From Chitinophaga pinensis (GTDB lineage: Bacteria > Bacteroidota > Bacteroidia > Chitinophagales > UBA10324): a stretch of 64,000 nucleotides of DNA. Below are positions 1 through 9,034 of the stretch, in pieces. The DNA is taken from assembly GCA_945892775.1 (NCBI GenBank), contig CAMDDP010000004.1, positions 1 to 64,000 on the forward strand, written 5' to 3'. The notes below the pieces were generated by a model that worked only from the letters and a program-made list of their open reading frames with translations, had not been told where the DNA came from and did not search any database. The translations under genes were made by a program, and so were the position numbers. Position 1 is the first letter of the stretch. The number at the start of each line of letters is the position of its first letter.

Positions 1-193
1 TTCTTTTTATTTTTTCTTTTATAAAAAATGCGTGTACAATTAGAAATAAAATTAATGCGCCGGTTGCACGGATAAAAATGGCTCCGAAGGGCTGAATGAA
101 AACAGGAACAATATCTTTTGCGATGGTAAAACTGACTCCGTAAATAAGATTAGCTAGAAATAAAAAAAAATGCGCTCTAAAATTTTTACTCAT
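1..193 (-). CDS. DMT/EamA-family permease, N-terminal part (cut by window edge)
   Basis: The gene runs off the left end; 64 codons are visible from an ATG at 193. The product begins MSKNFRAHFFLFLANL and continues with IYGVSFTIAKD and a second hydrophobic stretch (GAIFIRATGALILFLIVH). This 'NLIYGxxFxIAK...P..IxRxxxA' pattern is typical of the first two membrane helices of the drug/metabolite transporter (EamA) superfamily, inner-membrane exporters that normally have ten helices. The substrate cannot be told from this part. An exact Bacteroidota -7 element (TACATTTG, 199-206) lies only five bases before the ATG, so the mRNA may have almost no leader. Family call fairly sure, function open. Confidence 0.7.
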   Translation of the reverse strand, partial: MSKNFRAHFFLFLANLIYGVSFTIAKDIVPVFIQPFGAIFIRATGALILFLIVHAFFIKEKIKR

Positions 194-198
194 TTACA

Positions 199-206
199 CA
201 AATGTA
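199..206 (-). promoter_or_regulatory. -7 promoter element (TACATTTG) of the DMT permease gene
   Basis: Exact match to the TAnnTTTG -7 consensus of the Bacteroidota primary sigma factor. It ends five bases before the ATG at 193. No clear TTG-type -33 box was identified. Confidence 0.55.
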
Positions 207-248
207 AAAGGTGTAAAACAGGGATAAAAATAGATTCGTTTTTTTTCA

Positions 249-3200
249 TTAAAAGTCGGTGCCGATAGAGAAATACCAAAGGCCTTTATTTAATACTCCA
301 CTATCCCATCCTCGCGCATAATCTAATTTTACAAAGTATCCAAAAAGATTAGATCGTGCACCACCGCCAATGCCCGCCACTAATGGCTCACGGAAATAAT
401 TTACCTGAACAGTAATTGGCCCCTCATTAATTATAGCGGTATTAAAGGGATTATTTTCGCTGTATGGTGAAACCCCTTGCCAAGCCGTTCCAGCATCAAC
501 AAAGCCAACCAATTGAAAATTGCGAATAAATTCTGATCTAATTGGTGAGTTAAATAAATAACTAAAAATAGGAAAGCGAATTTCAGTATTCACTAATGCA
601 AATGAATTTCCATTTCGAATATTTTGATCAAACCCACGGAGATTAGTGGCTAAAGCTTGAAAAGCATAATTAGCCGTTTGACTTACTTCCGTATTTGTGT
701 TAAATTTTGGAATGAACCAACCATCAATTCCTCCAACATAGTATACTACCTTTCCATCTCCCCATGATGAGGCACCACAGAGTCTTGTTGCCCAAATTAT
801 ATTACGATGAATTCTTTGGTAGCGGCGATAATCTATGCCTGCTACAAAAAGAAATGGACCACTCTTTTTTGCTAACCGCATGACATCAGCATAAATTTTA
901 TATCGGGATCCATTTAAAATATTTGTTTGCAATTTTAACGTGTTATCAAACACGTATTCACCTCTGATCGAAGTCCAATTTTCTGTATAATTATTTACGC
1001 CCAAGCTAAAGCTATCAGAGGCAAGAAATACGAGCCGCTCCATTCTGTAAGAGGCAATTCCTCTAATACTTTTGGTGTAATCAATTGGATAGCGATAAGT
1101 CGCCTCAAAATAATTTGTTTTTGATTTTGCATAAACCGGGTAAGCCCAGAATGGAGCAGCATTATATTGTTTGGCATCCACTCTTCTATAGAAGGTATAT
1201 TTTTTGTCTAATCTTTTTTTAACATCGTCAAACGAAAAGAAATATTCGCTTCCACCTAAACTTGTTGGAATTCTGAACCCCCCAGTCAAACGATAGTCTT
1301 CAAACAAATCAGTGGTGCTCAGTTTTATTAATCCGTTTATTCCAGGATTAACAAATTGTCCGCCGTTGGGAGCATAGCTTTGATAGCGGTTGATGAATAA
1401 ATTATTGTCGAGTTGCGATACCACATAATCGGTTGCGAATCGAGGTGTGTAGGGAAGTATTTTACTTAACTTAAGTCTCCAGTCTTTTTTGAGGTTGGTT
1501 TCTGTTTTTTCTTTTTCAATGGATTTAATTATTGGCGTGGGATTTTGTGAAAAATCACTTTGAAAAATGTAATTGTTTATATCAATTTTAGTTGAATCTT
1601 TTATTGTTTTTGAATCATAAACCGCAACGGCAGGGGACATTTTATTTTTATTAACTTCAATCGTTTCTTTGTCAATTATTTGTTGGATATATCTTGTGTT
1701 TGGAAATGCAGGTTGATGGATTGTGTCCACCTCTTTTAAATTGGTTGTTTCAGCGAATAAATATTTTCCTTTATTAAAAAATAATTCGGCCATCTTGTTT
1801 GTATTCAAAGCATTCTCTTGTTCAAGCAGACTATTATCATAATTGGTGTTACTGAATGAATACGCCACATCTCGATAGATAGGAATTTTTTTTGTTGAGT
1901 CAGGAATAGTATTTCTGATTACAATCAAGGAATCGATATTATATTTTGGATTCAGCACAATAGAATCAGAGAAATAATAATAATGATTATAATGGTCGAA
2001 TACACTATCGATATAGGCAACATATCGATTATCGACTCCATTTTTATCACTTGTGTAAGCGAAGAAATTTTCGTTATAACCCGTTGCATTTTTTTCGTTG
2101 GCATTGGGAGTGTTGGTCACTCTGGTTAAAATCTTATCTTTTGTTTTAAGATTGAAATAAAATAAATCGAAATTACCCAAGGGCATTATGGTGTCTAACT
2201 GAACCGTTCGAAGCGTGTCGTCTCTTCGGTTTGAACTCCACAAAACAATTGTTCGATTTGCCAATTTTACAAAGTGTGGATTTAGATCATCGTAAAAATC
2301 ATTCGTAATCTGCTCGATTTTACCTGAGAGATATTTTAGTATAAAAATATCGCTTTGACTCTTATTCACTGCGCTCATTACTATATAATTTGGATCGACG
2401 CCAAACGAAATGCTTAGAATTTTTTGGAAGTTGGTAATTTCTCTTTCTGTTTTTTTCTGTTTCTCAAAATCATAAACCGCAAGAAACACCTTCCCCTTTT
2501 TCTCGGTTACCATTGCCAGCTTATTTCCTGTTTGATCCCATGCGGTAAGCGGATAAGAATAATCAATCGGTTGTGTGATGTTTTTAAATCCCCCACGCAA
2601 ATAAGTGTGTCGATTTTTACTCCCAAGGTCATAAACTTTTACCTTATATTTTCCCAATTCATTCTCGCAATAAGCAACTCTTTTAAAGTCGGGGTCGGGT
2701 TTAAATTGGTAATATTTTCTTCCCCCTCTGGTTTTTATTAAAATCTTTTTTAGCGCAGCTGGATATTGTTTTGCCGACTGTTCTAATGCGTATTGATTAC
2801 CATAATAATTATTTAAATCGGCAACTAATTGTTTTAAAGTTTTACCAATCACGAAATTAAATCCACTCTCGAGGCTTCGGTTTATTCGGGTGAGGTATAA
2901 AATGTTTGGAATAGAAGAAGCGCCATAATTTTGGGCGATGTAGTACCATAGGGCTTGACCTGCAAACTTTGCCTCATCTCCCGATAGGCGGTTTAAGTTT
3001 TTATATTTTCCAGAAAGAATTCCAATTCGAAGTCGGTTATCTAATTCTGTGCTCCATTTTTTTCCAATATAGGCCGACAATCCCTCGGTGTACCAAAAGG
3101 GTAAATTTAACAACACCGCATTTTGTAATACCTCTTGAATATTTCCGCCGAACATCATATTGTCTAAACAGATTTTTGCAATCCCTTCTCGTATCTGGTT

Positions 3201-3605
3201 TAATAAATCATTGTGATTACCATTGAAGTAAACAAATATTTTATTGCCAATAATTTTTGTGGTTCCCCCCGTATTATTTTGTTCAATTCCATAGCCAATA
3301 TTCGATTGTTTCAAATCGCTGAGATTATTGTAAATCAGAATATCAATATTGTCGTTCACTTTATACTCTAAGGCATTTTCTACACTCTCAATTTGTCGCT
3401 CGCCCTCAGTGATTACAAATTTTCCAAGGTCTTGACCACCGAGGTAGAAGTAAACCGCAAATCGATCTGATTTATAAAATGACCATATAAAATCACTGTA
3501 CTGAACACGATTTTGCCCAAACTCTTCTTGTGTTGTTTGCGCGTACAAAGGCAAACTCAAAACAGAAAATACGATGAAAAAAAATAAGGTAACCATTAGT
3601 TTCAT
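249..3605 (-). CDS. Outer-membrane protein: peptidase MA-like domain (degenerate), beta-propeller, BamA-like barrel
   Basis: 1,118 residues with a signal peptide ending ...LPLYAQ (about 1-23). Residues about 25-280 resemble the peptidase MA-like domain that precedes TolB-type propellers in Bacteroidota: the downstream motif LPFWYTEGLSAYIG (about 170-183) is present. The zinc HExxH site is replaced by REGIA (about 139-143), so both histidines are lost. Residues about 290-560 hold WD40/TolB-like propeller blades (for example DLNPHFVKLANRTIVLWSSN). A Ser/Asp-rich linker follows, and from about 740 there is a surface-antigen/BamA-like barrel with LRGFDQNIRNG and FVDAGTAW, ending in an aromatic residue (...SIGTDF) as outer-membrane barrels do. 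The product is probably a surface-exposed, non-catalytic OMP; its role is unknown. An exact -7 element lies seven bases upstream of the ATG. Confidence 0.7.
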   Translation of the reverse strand: MKLMVTLFFFIVFSVLSLPLYAQTTQEEFGQNRVQYSDFIWSFYKSDRFAVYFYLGGQDLGKFVITEGERQIESVENALEYKVNDNIDILIYNNLSDLKQSNIGYGIEQNNTGGTTKIIGNKIFVYFNGNHNDLLNQIREGIAKICLDNMMFGGNIQEVLQNAVLLNLPFWYTEGLSAYIGKKWSTELDNRLRIGILSGKYKNLNRLSGDEAKFAGQALWYYIAQNYGASSIPNILYLTRINRSLESGFNFVIGKTLKQLVADLNNYYGNQYALEQSAKQYPAALKKILIKTRGGRKYYQFKPDPDFKRVAYCENELGKYKVKVYDLGSKNRHTYLRGGFKNITQPIDYSYPLTAWDQTGNKLAMVTEKKGKVFLAVYDFEKQKKTEREITNFQKILSISFGVDPNYIVMSAVNKSQSDIFILKYLSGKIEQITNDFYDDLNPHFVKLANRTIVLWSSNRRDDTLRTVQLDTIMPLGNFDLFYFNLKTKDKILTRVTNTPNANEKNATGYNENFFAYTSDKNGVDNRYVAYIDSVFDHYNHYYYFSDSIVLNPKYNIDSLIVIRNTIPDSTKKIPIYRDVAYSFSNTNYDNSLLEQENALNTNKMAELFFNKGKYLFAETTNLKEVDTIHQPAFPNTRYIQQIIDKETIEVNKNKMSPAVAVYDSKTIKDSTKIDINNYIFQSDFSQNPTPIIKSIEKEKTETNLKKDWRLKLSKILPYTPRFATDYVVSQLDNNLFINRYQSYAPNGGQFVNPGINGLIKLSTTDLFEDYRLTGGFRIPTSLGGSEYFFSFDDVKKRLDKKYTFYRRVDAKQYNAAPFWAYPVYAKSKTNYFEATYRYPIDYTKSIRGIASYRMERLVFLASDSFSLGVNNYTENWTSIRGEYVFDNTLKLQTNILNGSRYKIYADVMRLAKKSGPFLFVAGIDYRRYQRIHRNIIWATRLCGASSWGDGKVVYYVGGIDGWFIPKFNTNTEVSQTANYAFQALATNLRGFDQNIRNGNSFALVNTEIRFPIFSYLFNSPIRSEFIRNFQLVGFVDAGTAWQGVSPYSENNPFNTAIINEGPITVQVNYFREPLVAGIGGGARSNLFGYFVKLDYARGWDSGVLNKGLWYFSIGTDF

Positions 3606-3612
3606 TTCTGTA

Positions 3613-3620
3613 CAAATGTA
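3613..3620 (-). promoter_or_regulatory. -7 promoter element (TACATTTG) of the propeller/barrel OMP
   Basis: Exact TAnnTTTG match reading toward the gene. Only seven bases separate it from the ATG at 3605, implying a leaderless or near-leaderless transcript. Confidence 0.55.
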
Positions 3621-3825
3621 ATCACTGTAAACCCATCAACTAATGACAACGAAGTAACATTTATTATTGTTTTTATTTGGTGTATTGTAAATAAATTATC
3701 CTGGAATCACATTTTCCTTTACTCTAATATTTTATTAGGGGACAAATAAATTAATTCTTATCAGAATTTAAAACCATTTTTTATTGAAAGTTCAGGTGTT
3801 TAAATTTCTTTAAACTGCAAAAAAC

Positions 3826-3833
3826 TATATTTG
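3826..3833 (+). promoter_or_regulatory. -7 promoter element (TATATTTG) upstream of the haem-motif T9SS protein
   Basis: Exact TAnnTTTG match, 34 bases before the ATG at 3868, a normal spacing for a short 5' leader. The surrounding gap 3606-3867 otherwise shows only AT-rich sequence. Confidence 0.5.
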
Positions 3834-3867
3834 TGGTTCAAAAATAAAGAACCCTCTAGCCCACTTT

Positions 3868-4701
3868 ATGAAAAGAAAAAACCTGATTACAATTATTGCC
3901 ACATCTTCTATTGCACTGATTTTTGTTTTTCTGACAACAGATAGTTATACAAAAATTTTAAAGCCACCGACTAACGCAACTGGTGCTCCATCAGAAAACA
4001 CTTGCGGCAAATCCGGATGTCACAATACCACTCCGAATTCCTTTACCGGAACATTAGATGTTTCAATCAATCAACCATTTTACAAGCCGGATTCAACCTA
4101 TGAAGTCACCGTTTCAACTAACGAATCCGGAATGGCCCGTTTTGGATTTTCATCAACCCTTCTTGATGGCTCTGGTGTGAAACAAGGAATTTGGTCGTTG
4201 AGTAATGTTATAAACACTTCTATACAAACAGCTGCGAATAATCGGGCTTATGTTGGGCATCAATCTGCAAATACCACTAATTCATGGACATTTAATTGGC
4301 AAGCTCCACCATCTAATGTTGGGGATGTAACTATTTATGTCGCCTCAATATGTGGCAACGCAAATAATTCATCTGCAGGCGACCATTGCTATACCACATC
4401 ATTAATATTTCAGCCAGACCCTTTTAGTGCTGTTTCGGAATTGAAAGACGAAAACAATTCTTTACTTGTTCAAAATCCGGTTACAGACAAATTGTGTGTG
4501 AGCTTTAGAAACGCTATTGCCGGAAACACAAAAATTACACTAATAGATATGCAAGGAAAAGTGGTTTCCATTTTAATAAATGAAGATCAAACTGCAGGAA
4601 CCCACACTCAATCTTTTGAAAAACCATTTGCTTCAGGTATGTATCTTATTGACTATTCAAACGGAAATGTTCATGAAGTAAAAAAGGTAATTGTGCTTTA
4701 G
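3868..4701 (+). CDS. Choice-of-anchor V-like secreted protein with CX4CH motif and T9SS type A sorting domain
   Basis: 277 residues. An N-terminal hydrophobic segment (about 7-23) should direct Sec export. Near residues 40-53 is the 'TGAP.E.TCGKSGCHN' motif of the choice-of-anchor V family, followed by a Reeler-like beta-sandwich (about 55-185: FTGTLDVSI, YEVTVST, ARFGFSSTLLDG). Family members usually carry CxxCH; here the cysteines are four residues apart (CX4CH), which can still bind c-type haem in some multihaem cytochromes. The last about 75 residues (LLVQNPVTDKLCVSF ... GMYLIDYSNG ... KKVIVL) form a T9SS type A sorting domain, so the mature protein should be secreted or attached to the surface. 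Monocistronic, with a strong terminator after it. Ligand unknown. Confidence 0.75.
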   Translation: MKRKNLITIIATSSIALIFVFLTTDSYTKILKPPTNATGAPSENTCGKSGCHNTTPNSFTGTLDVSINQPFYKPDSTYEVTVSTNESGMARFGFSSTLLDGSGVKQGIWSLSNVINTSIQTAANNRAYVGHQSANTTNSWTFNWQAPPSNVGDVTIYVASICGNANNSSAGDHCYTTSLIFQPDPFSAVSELKDENNSLLVQNPVTDKLCVSFRNAIAGNTKITLIDMQGKVVSILINEDQTAGTHTQSFEKPFASGMYLIDYSNGNVHEVKKVIVL

Positions 4702-4727
4702 TCTTGGTTAACTAAAAACCGAATCAG

Positions 4728-4757
4728 GCTGCTTTGAAAACTCAAAGCAGCTTTTTT
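4728..4757 (+). terminator. Rho-independent terminator
   Basis: A 10-bp perfect stem (GCTGCTTTGA / TCAAAGCAGC) with a four-base loop is followed by six T residues, 27 bases after the stop codon of the preceding gene. Confidence 0.85.
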
Positions 4758-4842
4758 ATTTCCGTTTGATTAAAAAAATTTATTTCAAGACTATACAATT
4801 CTTGTTGTTGAAAACCGTTAGTTGTAACCTAAAGGGGCTTTC

Positions 4843-4850
4843 TATTTTTG
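4843..4850 (+). promoter_or_regulatory. -7 promoter element (TATTTTTG) of the SGNH-SGNH-MBOAT operon
   Basis: Exact TAnnTTTG match with a TTG 18 bases upstream (4822-4824) as possible -33 box. It overlaps the TTG at 4848 that could open the first reading frame, which argues that translation begins downstream at the GTG at 4875. Confidence 0.5.
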
Positions 4851-4874
4851 GTCACCCAAAATAAAATAATCAGC

Positions 4875-6308
4875 GTGGATAGCGATAAACCGGTGCAGCA
4901 ATCGTTCAGGCTGATTTTATATACAGCTGTTATTGTTTCCTGCCTGTCGTTTATTATAACCGATTTCAGTATTGGGAAATTTACTGCAAAAAAAACTGAT
5001 TTCTTCAGTGACCTGAGAACAAAACCAATTATAAAAACTAAGAAGTTTAAAAAAGTTATTCCGCCCCCAACTCCTCCATCTAAAGATTCTTTAGCAAAAA
5101 AAACGGGGGTGTTGCTGTTCGAACAATATGAAGGCGATACTTCTACAGGGTGGAAACATTTTTTTACAAAATTGCAACAGGTTGAAAAAGGAGATAAAAC
5201 AATTGTGCGTATTGCTTGGTTTGGTGATTCCTTAATTGAAGGGGACCTCATCACACAGAATGTTCGAAATGAATTGCAGAAAAAATTTGGGGGCAAGGGA
5301 GTTGGGTTTGTTCCCATTACCACACATGTTCCGGGATTTAGACAAACAGTCGGATGGACTTTCTCTGAGAACTGGAAAACCTATTCGCTTACCGATTCGG
5401 TAAAACATAAGGTTCCTTATGGTGCCAACGGACAGGTTTATGTTCCACGAAACATGAGTGGCGTAACAGATTCTGTTGCCATTGAAAAAGAAGCGAGCAA
5501 AGTAAAATATAGTGGCGCCTATTCAACTTCACTCGATGGATTGAGCCCTCTTTACAATGTGTCGTTGTTGTACAGTCATGCTGATTCAGGCGACTATTTT
5601 TTATTCAAATTGAATAATGGTACAGAACATAAGATGGAATTAAAACCAGGGGATAAAATCAATCGCTTAATCATCAACCAGAACAATCCTGTTAATTCAA
5701 TTGAAGTTCGGTTTGTGCCGCAGGATACTTTATTTATTTATGGTTTCTCCATTGAATATGAAAAAGGAATTTTAGTTGATAATTATTCCTTGCGTGGTTC
5801 ATCAGGTATTCATTTGTCCGGAGTAAAAAGTGGAGTGCTAAATCAAATTCAGCAGGCACTTAATTATGATTTGATAGTGATGCAGTATGGAGTGAATGTG
5901 GCGACGGCAACAACAGATGATTATAGTTGGTACGAGCGAAGTATTACGAAAACCATTAACTATCTCGAAACCATTTTCACTACAACACCTGTTCTTGTTA
6001 TTGGTTGTAGCGACAGAAGTATTAAACAGGGTGGTACATATATAACCATGCCAACACTTCCTTCGCTGATTTCGTCGCAACGAAAAATTGCTGTAAATAC
6101 AAAATCCTCCTTCTGGGATTTATTTGCTGTAATGGGTGGCGAGGGCTCAATTATAAAAATGGCAGATGCAAAACCAGCACTGGCAAATAAAGATTATACT
6201 CATTTTAAAACTGCCGGCGGCAGTGTGATTGCAAAACTATTCGTGCAATCATTATTGTTTGAATACGATTGGTATTTATCAAAATCAGAAAAAAAGAAAT
6301 CGCTTTGA
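4875..6308 (+). CDS. Membrane-anchored SGNH/GDSL-family acyl hydrolase-like protein (first of pair)
   Basis: 477 residues from the GTG at 4875; a TTG at 4848 would add nine residues but lies inside the promoter motif. One N-terminal helix (LILYTAVIVSCLSFII) is followed by a Pro-rich linker (PPPTPPS) and a periplasmic SGNH domain. Block I is FGDSLIEGD (Ser about 119), block III is VMQYGVN, and the Asp-His pair is in DYTHFK (D440, H443). The catalytic set therefore looks intact. Such SGNH proteins partner MBOAT proteins in O-acetylation of extracellular polysaccharides (AlgI/AlgJ/AlgX-like systems). It is followed by a paralogue whose TTG start overlaps this stop codon, then an MBOAT gene. The acceptor glycan is unknown; acetyl transfer is inferred from family and context. 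Confidence 0.75.
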   Translation: MDSDKPVQQSFRLILYTAVIVSCLSFIITDFSIGKFTAKKTDFFSDLRTKPIIKTKKFKKVIPPPTPPSKDSLAKKTGVLLFEQYEGDTSTGWKHFFTKLQQVEKGDKTIVRIAWFGDSLIEGDLITQNVRNELQKKFGGKGVGFVPITTHVPGFRQTVGWTFSENWKTYSLTDSVKHKVPYGANGQVYVPRNMSGVTDSVAIEKEASKVKYSGAYSTSLDGLSPLYNVSLLYSHADSGDYFLFKLNNGTEHKMELKPGDKINRLIINQNNPVNSIEVRFVPQDTLFIYGFSIEYEKGILVDNYSLRGSSGIHLSGVKSGVLNQIQQALNYDLIVMQYGVNVATATTDDYSWYERSITKTINYLETIFTTTPVLVIGCSDRSIKQGGTYITMPTLPSLISSQRKIAVNTKSSFWDLFAVMGGEGSIIKMADAKPALANKDYTHFKTAGGSVIAKLFVQSLLFEYDWYLSKSEKKKSL

Positions 6309-7537
6309 AAAAATATCTATTCACCTCTTTTATCATTTTTATTTTTGTGAATGTTGATTCAAAAGCCCAATCAACTGAAGAGTTTACCAGACCCTATACT
6401 TTCATTCGCGATACATTAAACAAACTGATTAATGAGTCGGCTTTAAAGGGGTTTTATAAAAAGTTGGATGAATTACAAAACGGAACTCGCGATAAAGTAG
6501 TGGTCGTTCACATCGGCGACTCACACATTCAGGCAGATTATTTCTCCGGAATAATGCGCGAACAGTTGCAGAGGAAATTCGGAAATGCCGGAAGAGGTTT
6601 AGTGTTTCCGTATCGTGCTGCAAAAACAAATGAGCCAAGAAATTATTCTACATCAACAAATGTCACGTGGGAAGCCAAGCGAAATACTTTTCCGAAAATA
6701 CCATTGCCCATTGGCATTAGTGGCATCACCATCCGCACTTATGATTCATCGGCATATCTTGATTTTAATATTCAGGATGCGGATAGTTTGAATTATGCGT
6801 TCAATAAAATAAAAGTGTTTCACTACAAAGCACCCGATGCTTTTGATTTAGCTGTAACAGACGAAACACAAACCAATCTCGCTTACCTCAATTCGCGAAT
6901 TACTACTCCCGATTTTTTTACAACAGAAATTTCATTGCGCGATACCATGCATAATTTTCAGTTGCACATGATAAAGAGCGACAGCACACAATTGCAATCC
7001 ATGATTTACGGAGTGGAATTACAGAATTCTCAAAAAGGCTTGGTATACGATATGATTGGCGTTAACGGCGCCATGTTCGCGCACTACGATAGTTCGGTGT
7101 ACTTTGTTGATCAGTTGGTTTCACTTAAACCTGATTTGATTATTGTTTCACTCGGTACTAATGAAGCTTTCACAAAATACTTTAACGAAACAGAGTTTGC
7201 AGATAATATCACTAATTTGATTACAAAAATCGGTGCGGTGCTGCCGGATGCAAATTTCCTGCTCACCTCTCCACCTGATGGTTATCGTTATCGCAAGTAC
7301 AAAAATGCAAGTGTGGCAAAAGCAGTTGCTGTTCAAAAATATTTCTGTGAACACAACAATGCTGCCTTCTGGGATTTTTATCACCTGATGGGAGGCTTCG
7401 GCTCCATTTACAAATGGTACACAAAAGGATTAGCGCAACGAGATTACCTGCACTTAACAAGAGCAGGTTACGAACTGCAGGGGCATATGTTATTTAACGC
7501 ATTGATGGAATCATACAATAAGAATAGAGTTCAGTAA
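6305..7537 (+). CDS. Secreted SGNH/GDSL-family acyl hydrolase-like protein (second of pair)
   Basis: 410 residues from the TTG at 6305, chosen because it gives a clean signal peptide (MKKYLFTSFIIFIF...DSKAQ) and because TTGA overlaps the stop codon of the upstream gene. SGNH blocks are intact: VHIGDSHIQADY (Ser73), IVSLGTNEAF (block III) and RDYLHLT (D380, H383). It is a diverged paralogue of the preceding gene: both have 'GDS.I..D...Q..R..LQ.KFG' and end in an 'F.D....MGG.GS..K' segment. Unlike its neighbour it lacks a membrane anchor. The MBOAT gene begins three bases after its stop. Probably the periplasmic acetyl-transfer or esterase component of the same pathway; which partner does which step is not decidable here. 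Confidence 0.77.
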   Translation: MKKYLFTSFIIFIFVNVDSKAQSTEEFTRPYTFIRDTLNKLINESALKGFYKKLDELQNGTRDKVVVVHIGDSHIQADYFSGIMREQLQRKFGNAGRGLVFPYRAAKTNEPRNYSTSTNVTWEAKRNTFPKIPLPIGISGITIRTYDSSAYLDFNIQDADSLNYAFNKIKVFHYKAPDAFDLAVTDETQTNLAYLNSRITTPDFFTTEISLRDTMHNFQLHMIKSDSTQLQSMIYGVELQNSQKGLVYDMIGVNGAMFAHYDSSVYFVDQLVSLKPDLIIVSLGTNEAFTKYFNETEFADNITNLITKIGAVLPDANFLLTSPPDGYRYRKYKNASVAKAVAVQKYFCEHNNAAFWDFYHLMGGFGSIYKWYTKGLAQRDYLHLTRAGYELQGHMLFNALMESYNKNRVQ

Positions 7538-7540
7538 AAG

Positions 7541-8998
7541 ATGTTCGATAAAATTCTTCATCAGCTTACTTATCATCAGAATGAGCCCATGCTCTTCAAC
7601 ACCGGAATATTTTTGTTCCTGTTTCTGGTGTTGCTGTTCTTTTATCAGTTCGTTTACAAAAAAGAAAATGCACGCATCACTTACCTCACGCTCTTCTCGC
7701 TTTACTTTTATTACAAGTGTGGCGGTTGGTTTTTTCTGCTGCTCATTCTTTCTACGGTTATTGATTACACCATTGCCAATTTCATTTACAAATCAAACTC
7801 GAAACGCAACCGCACAGCGTGGCTCGTGATTAGCTTGGTTATCAATCTCGGATTTCTTGCATACTTCAAGTACACCAATTTTTTACTCGGCATCATCAAC
7901 GATTTACAACTTGGAAATTTTCAGGTGGTGGATATTGTGTTGCCCGTCGGCATTTCGTTTTACACTTTCCAGGTGCTCAGTTACACCATTGATGTGTATC
8001 GCGGATTGCTGAAGCCCGCAAAAAATATTTTCGACTTTGGTTTTTACATCAGCTTCTTTCCGCATCTCGTGGCGGGACCCATTGTTCGGGCTTCGCTTTT
8101 TCTTCCGCAGATTCATACCGATATAAAAATCACGAAAGACGACCGCGCAACTGCCGTATTCCTCATTCTCACCGGTCTGTTTAAGAAAGCAGTAATCAGC
8201 GATTACATCAGCGTCAATTTTGTTGACCGCGTGTTCGATGCGCCAGCGCTTTACACCGGCTTCGAAAATCTGATGGCAGTGTATGGCTATGCCATGCAGA
8301 TTTACTGCGACTTCAGCGGCTATAGCGATATGGCAATCGGAGTGGCATTGTTGCTCGGTTATCGGTTAGGAATAAATTTCAATCATCCGTATCAGAGCTC
8401 GAGCATCACAGAGTTCTGGCGACGGTGGCATATTTCGCTCAGCAGTTGGCTGCGCGATTATTTATATGTGCCGCTTGGCGGAAACCGTAAAGGCAAACTG
8501 CGGCAGTATGTAAACCTGTTCATCACCATGTTGCTCGGCGGCTTGTGGCATGGCGCTTCGTGGAACTTTGTGTTCTGGGGATTTCTGCACGGAGTAGCTC
8601 TCGCAATAGATAAATTATTCCGCACTGTTGTTAATGTGCCTAAAACATTTCTGATGCGCGCACTCGGTGTGATTGTAACTTTTCATTTCGTTTGCCTCTG
8701 CTGGATATTTTTTCGCGCGCAGGATTTTGCCACGGTAACAGAAATGCTCTCGCGCATTTTCCAAAACTTTGAAGGCGCCATAGCCATACAGTGGATGAGT
8801 GGTTATGCCTTTGTGTTTGCGCTCATCGTTTTCGGATACCTCACACATTTTATTCCGGCAAAGTGGAACACACTTTCAGAAACTGTTTTATCGCGCGCAC
8901 CCATCATCGTGCAATCACTTGCGCTGGTGATTGTGATTTGGATAGTGATACAAGTGAAGAGCGCAGAGATACAGCCGTTTATTTATTTTCAGTTTTAG
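7541..8998 (+). CDS. MBOAT-family O-acyltransferase (AlgI-like)
   Basis: 485 residues with about ten membrane helices. Signature segments are PVGISFYTFQVLSY, FPHLVAGPI, YCDFSGYSDMAIG, FNHPYQSSSITEFWRRWHIS (His297) and GGLWHGASWNF (invariant His337). This is the AlgI/PatA/DltB-type membrane-bound O-acyltransferase fold, which moves an acyl group (usually acetyl) from a cytoplasmic donor across the inner membrane for transfer to a glycan. It is the third gene of an operon with two SGNH proteins, the classical partner type. Length matches AlgI-like proteins (about 460-500). GC content and codon choice look higher than in the flanking AT-rich genes, a possible sign of different origin. Acceptor unknown. 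Confidence 0.88.
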   Translation: MFDKILHQLTYHQNEPMLFNTGIFLFLFLVLLFFYQFVYKKENARITYLTLFSLYFYYKCGGWFFLLLILSTVIDYTIANFIYKSNSKRNRTAWLVISLVINLGFLAYFKYTNFLLGIINDLQLGNFQVVDIVLPVGISFYTFQVLSYTIDVYRGLLKPAKNIFDFGFYISFFPHLVAGPIVRASLFLPQIHTDIKITKDDRATAVFLILTGLFKKAVISDYISVNFVDRVFDAPALYTGFENLMAVYGYAMQIYCDFSGYSDMAIGVALLLGYRLGINFNHPYQSSSITEFWRRWHISLSSWLRDYLYVPLGGNRKGKLRQYVNLFITMLLGGLWHGASWNFVFWGFLHGVALAIDKLFRTVVNVPKTFLMRALGVIVTFHFVCLCWIFFRAQDFATVTEMLSRIFQNFEGAIAIQWMSGYAFVFALIVFGYLTHFIPAKWNTLSETVLSRAPIIVQSLALVIVIWIVIQVKSAEIQPFIYFQF

Positions 8999-9034
8999 TT
9001 CTGAAGGGAAAAGGAATTGCTTTTATCTGAATAA

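Noticed and set aside
4848-4874. TTG at 4848 as start of the first SGNH gene
   Set aside because: It lies within an exact -7 promoter element, so the mRNA would begin after it; GTG at 4875 is preferred, though not proven.
4829-5323. A 164-codon minus-strand frame opposite the first SGNH gene
   Set aside because: The plus-strand frame has clear SGNH motifs and a promoter; the opposite frame has no recognisable domain and is a shadow.
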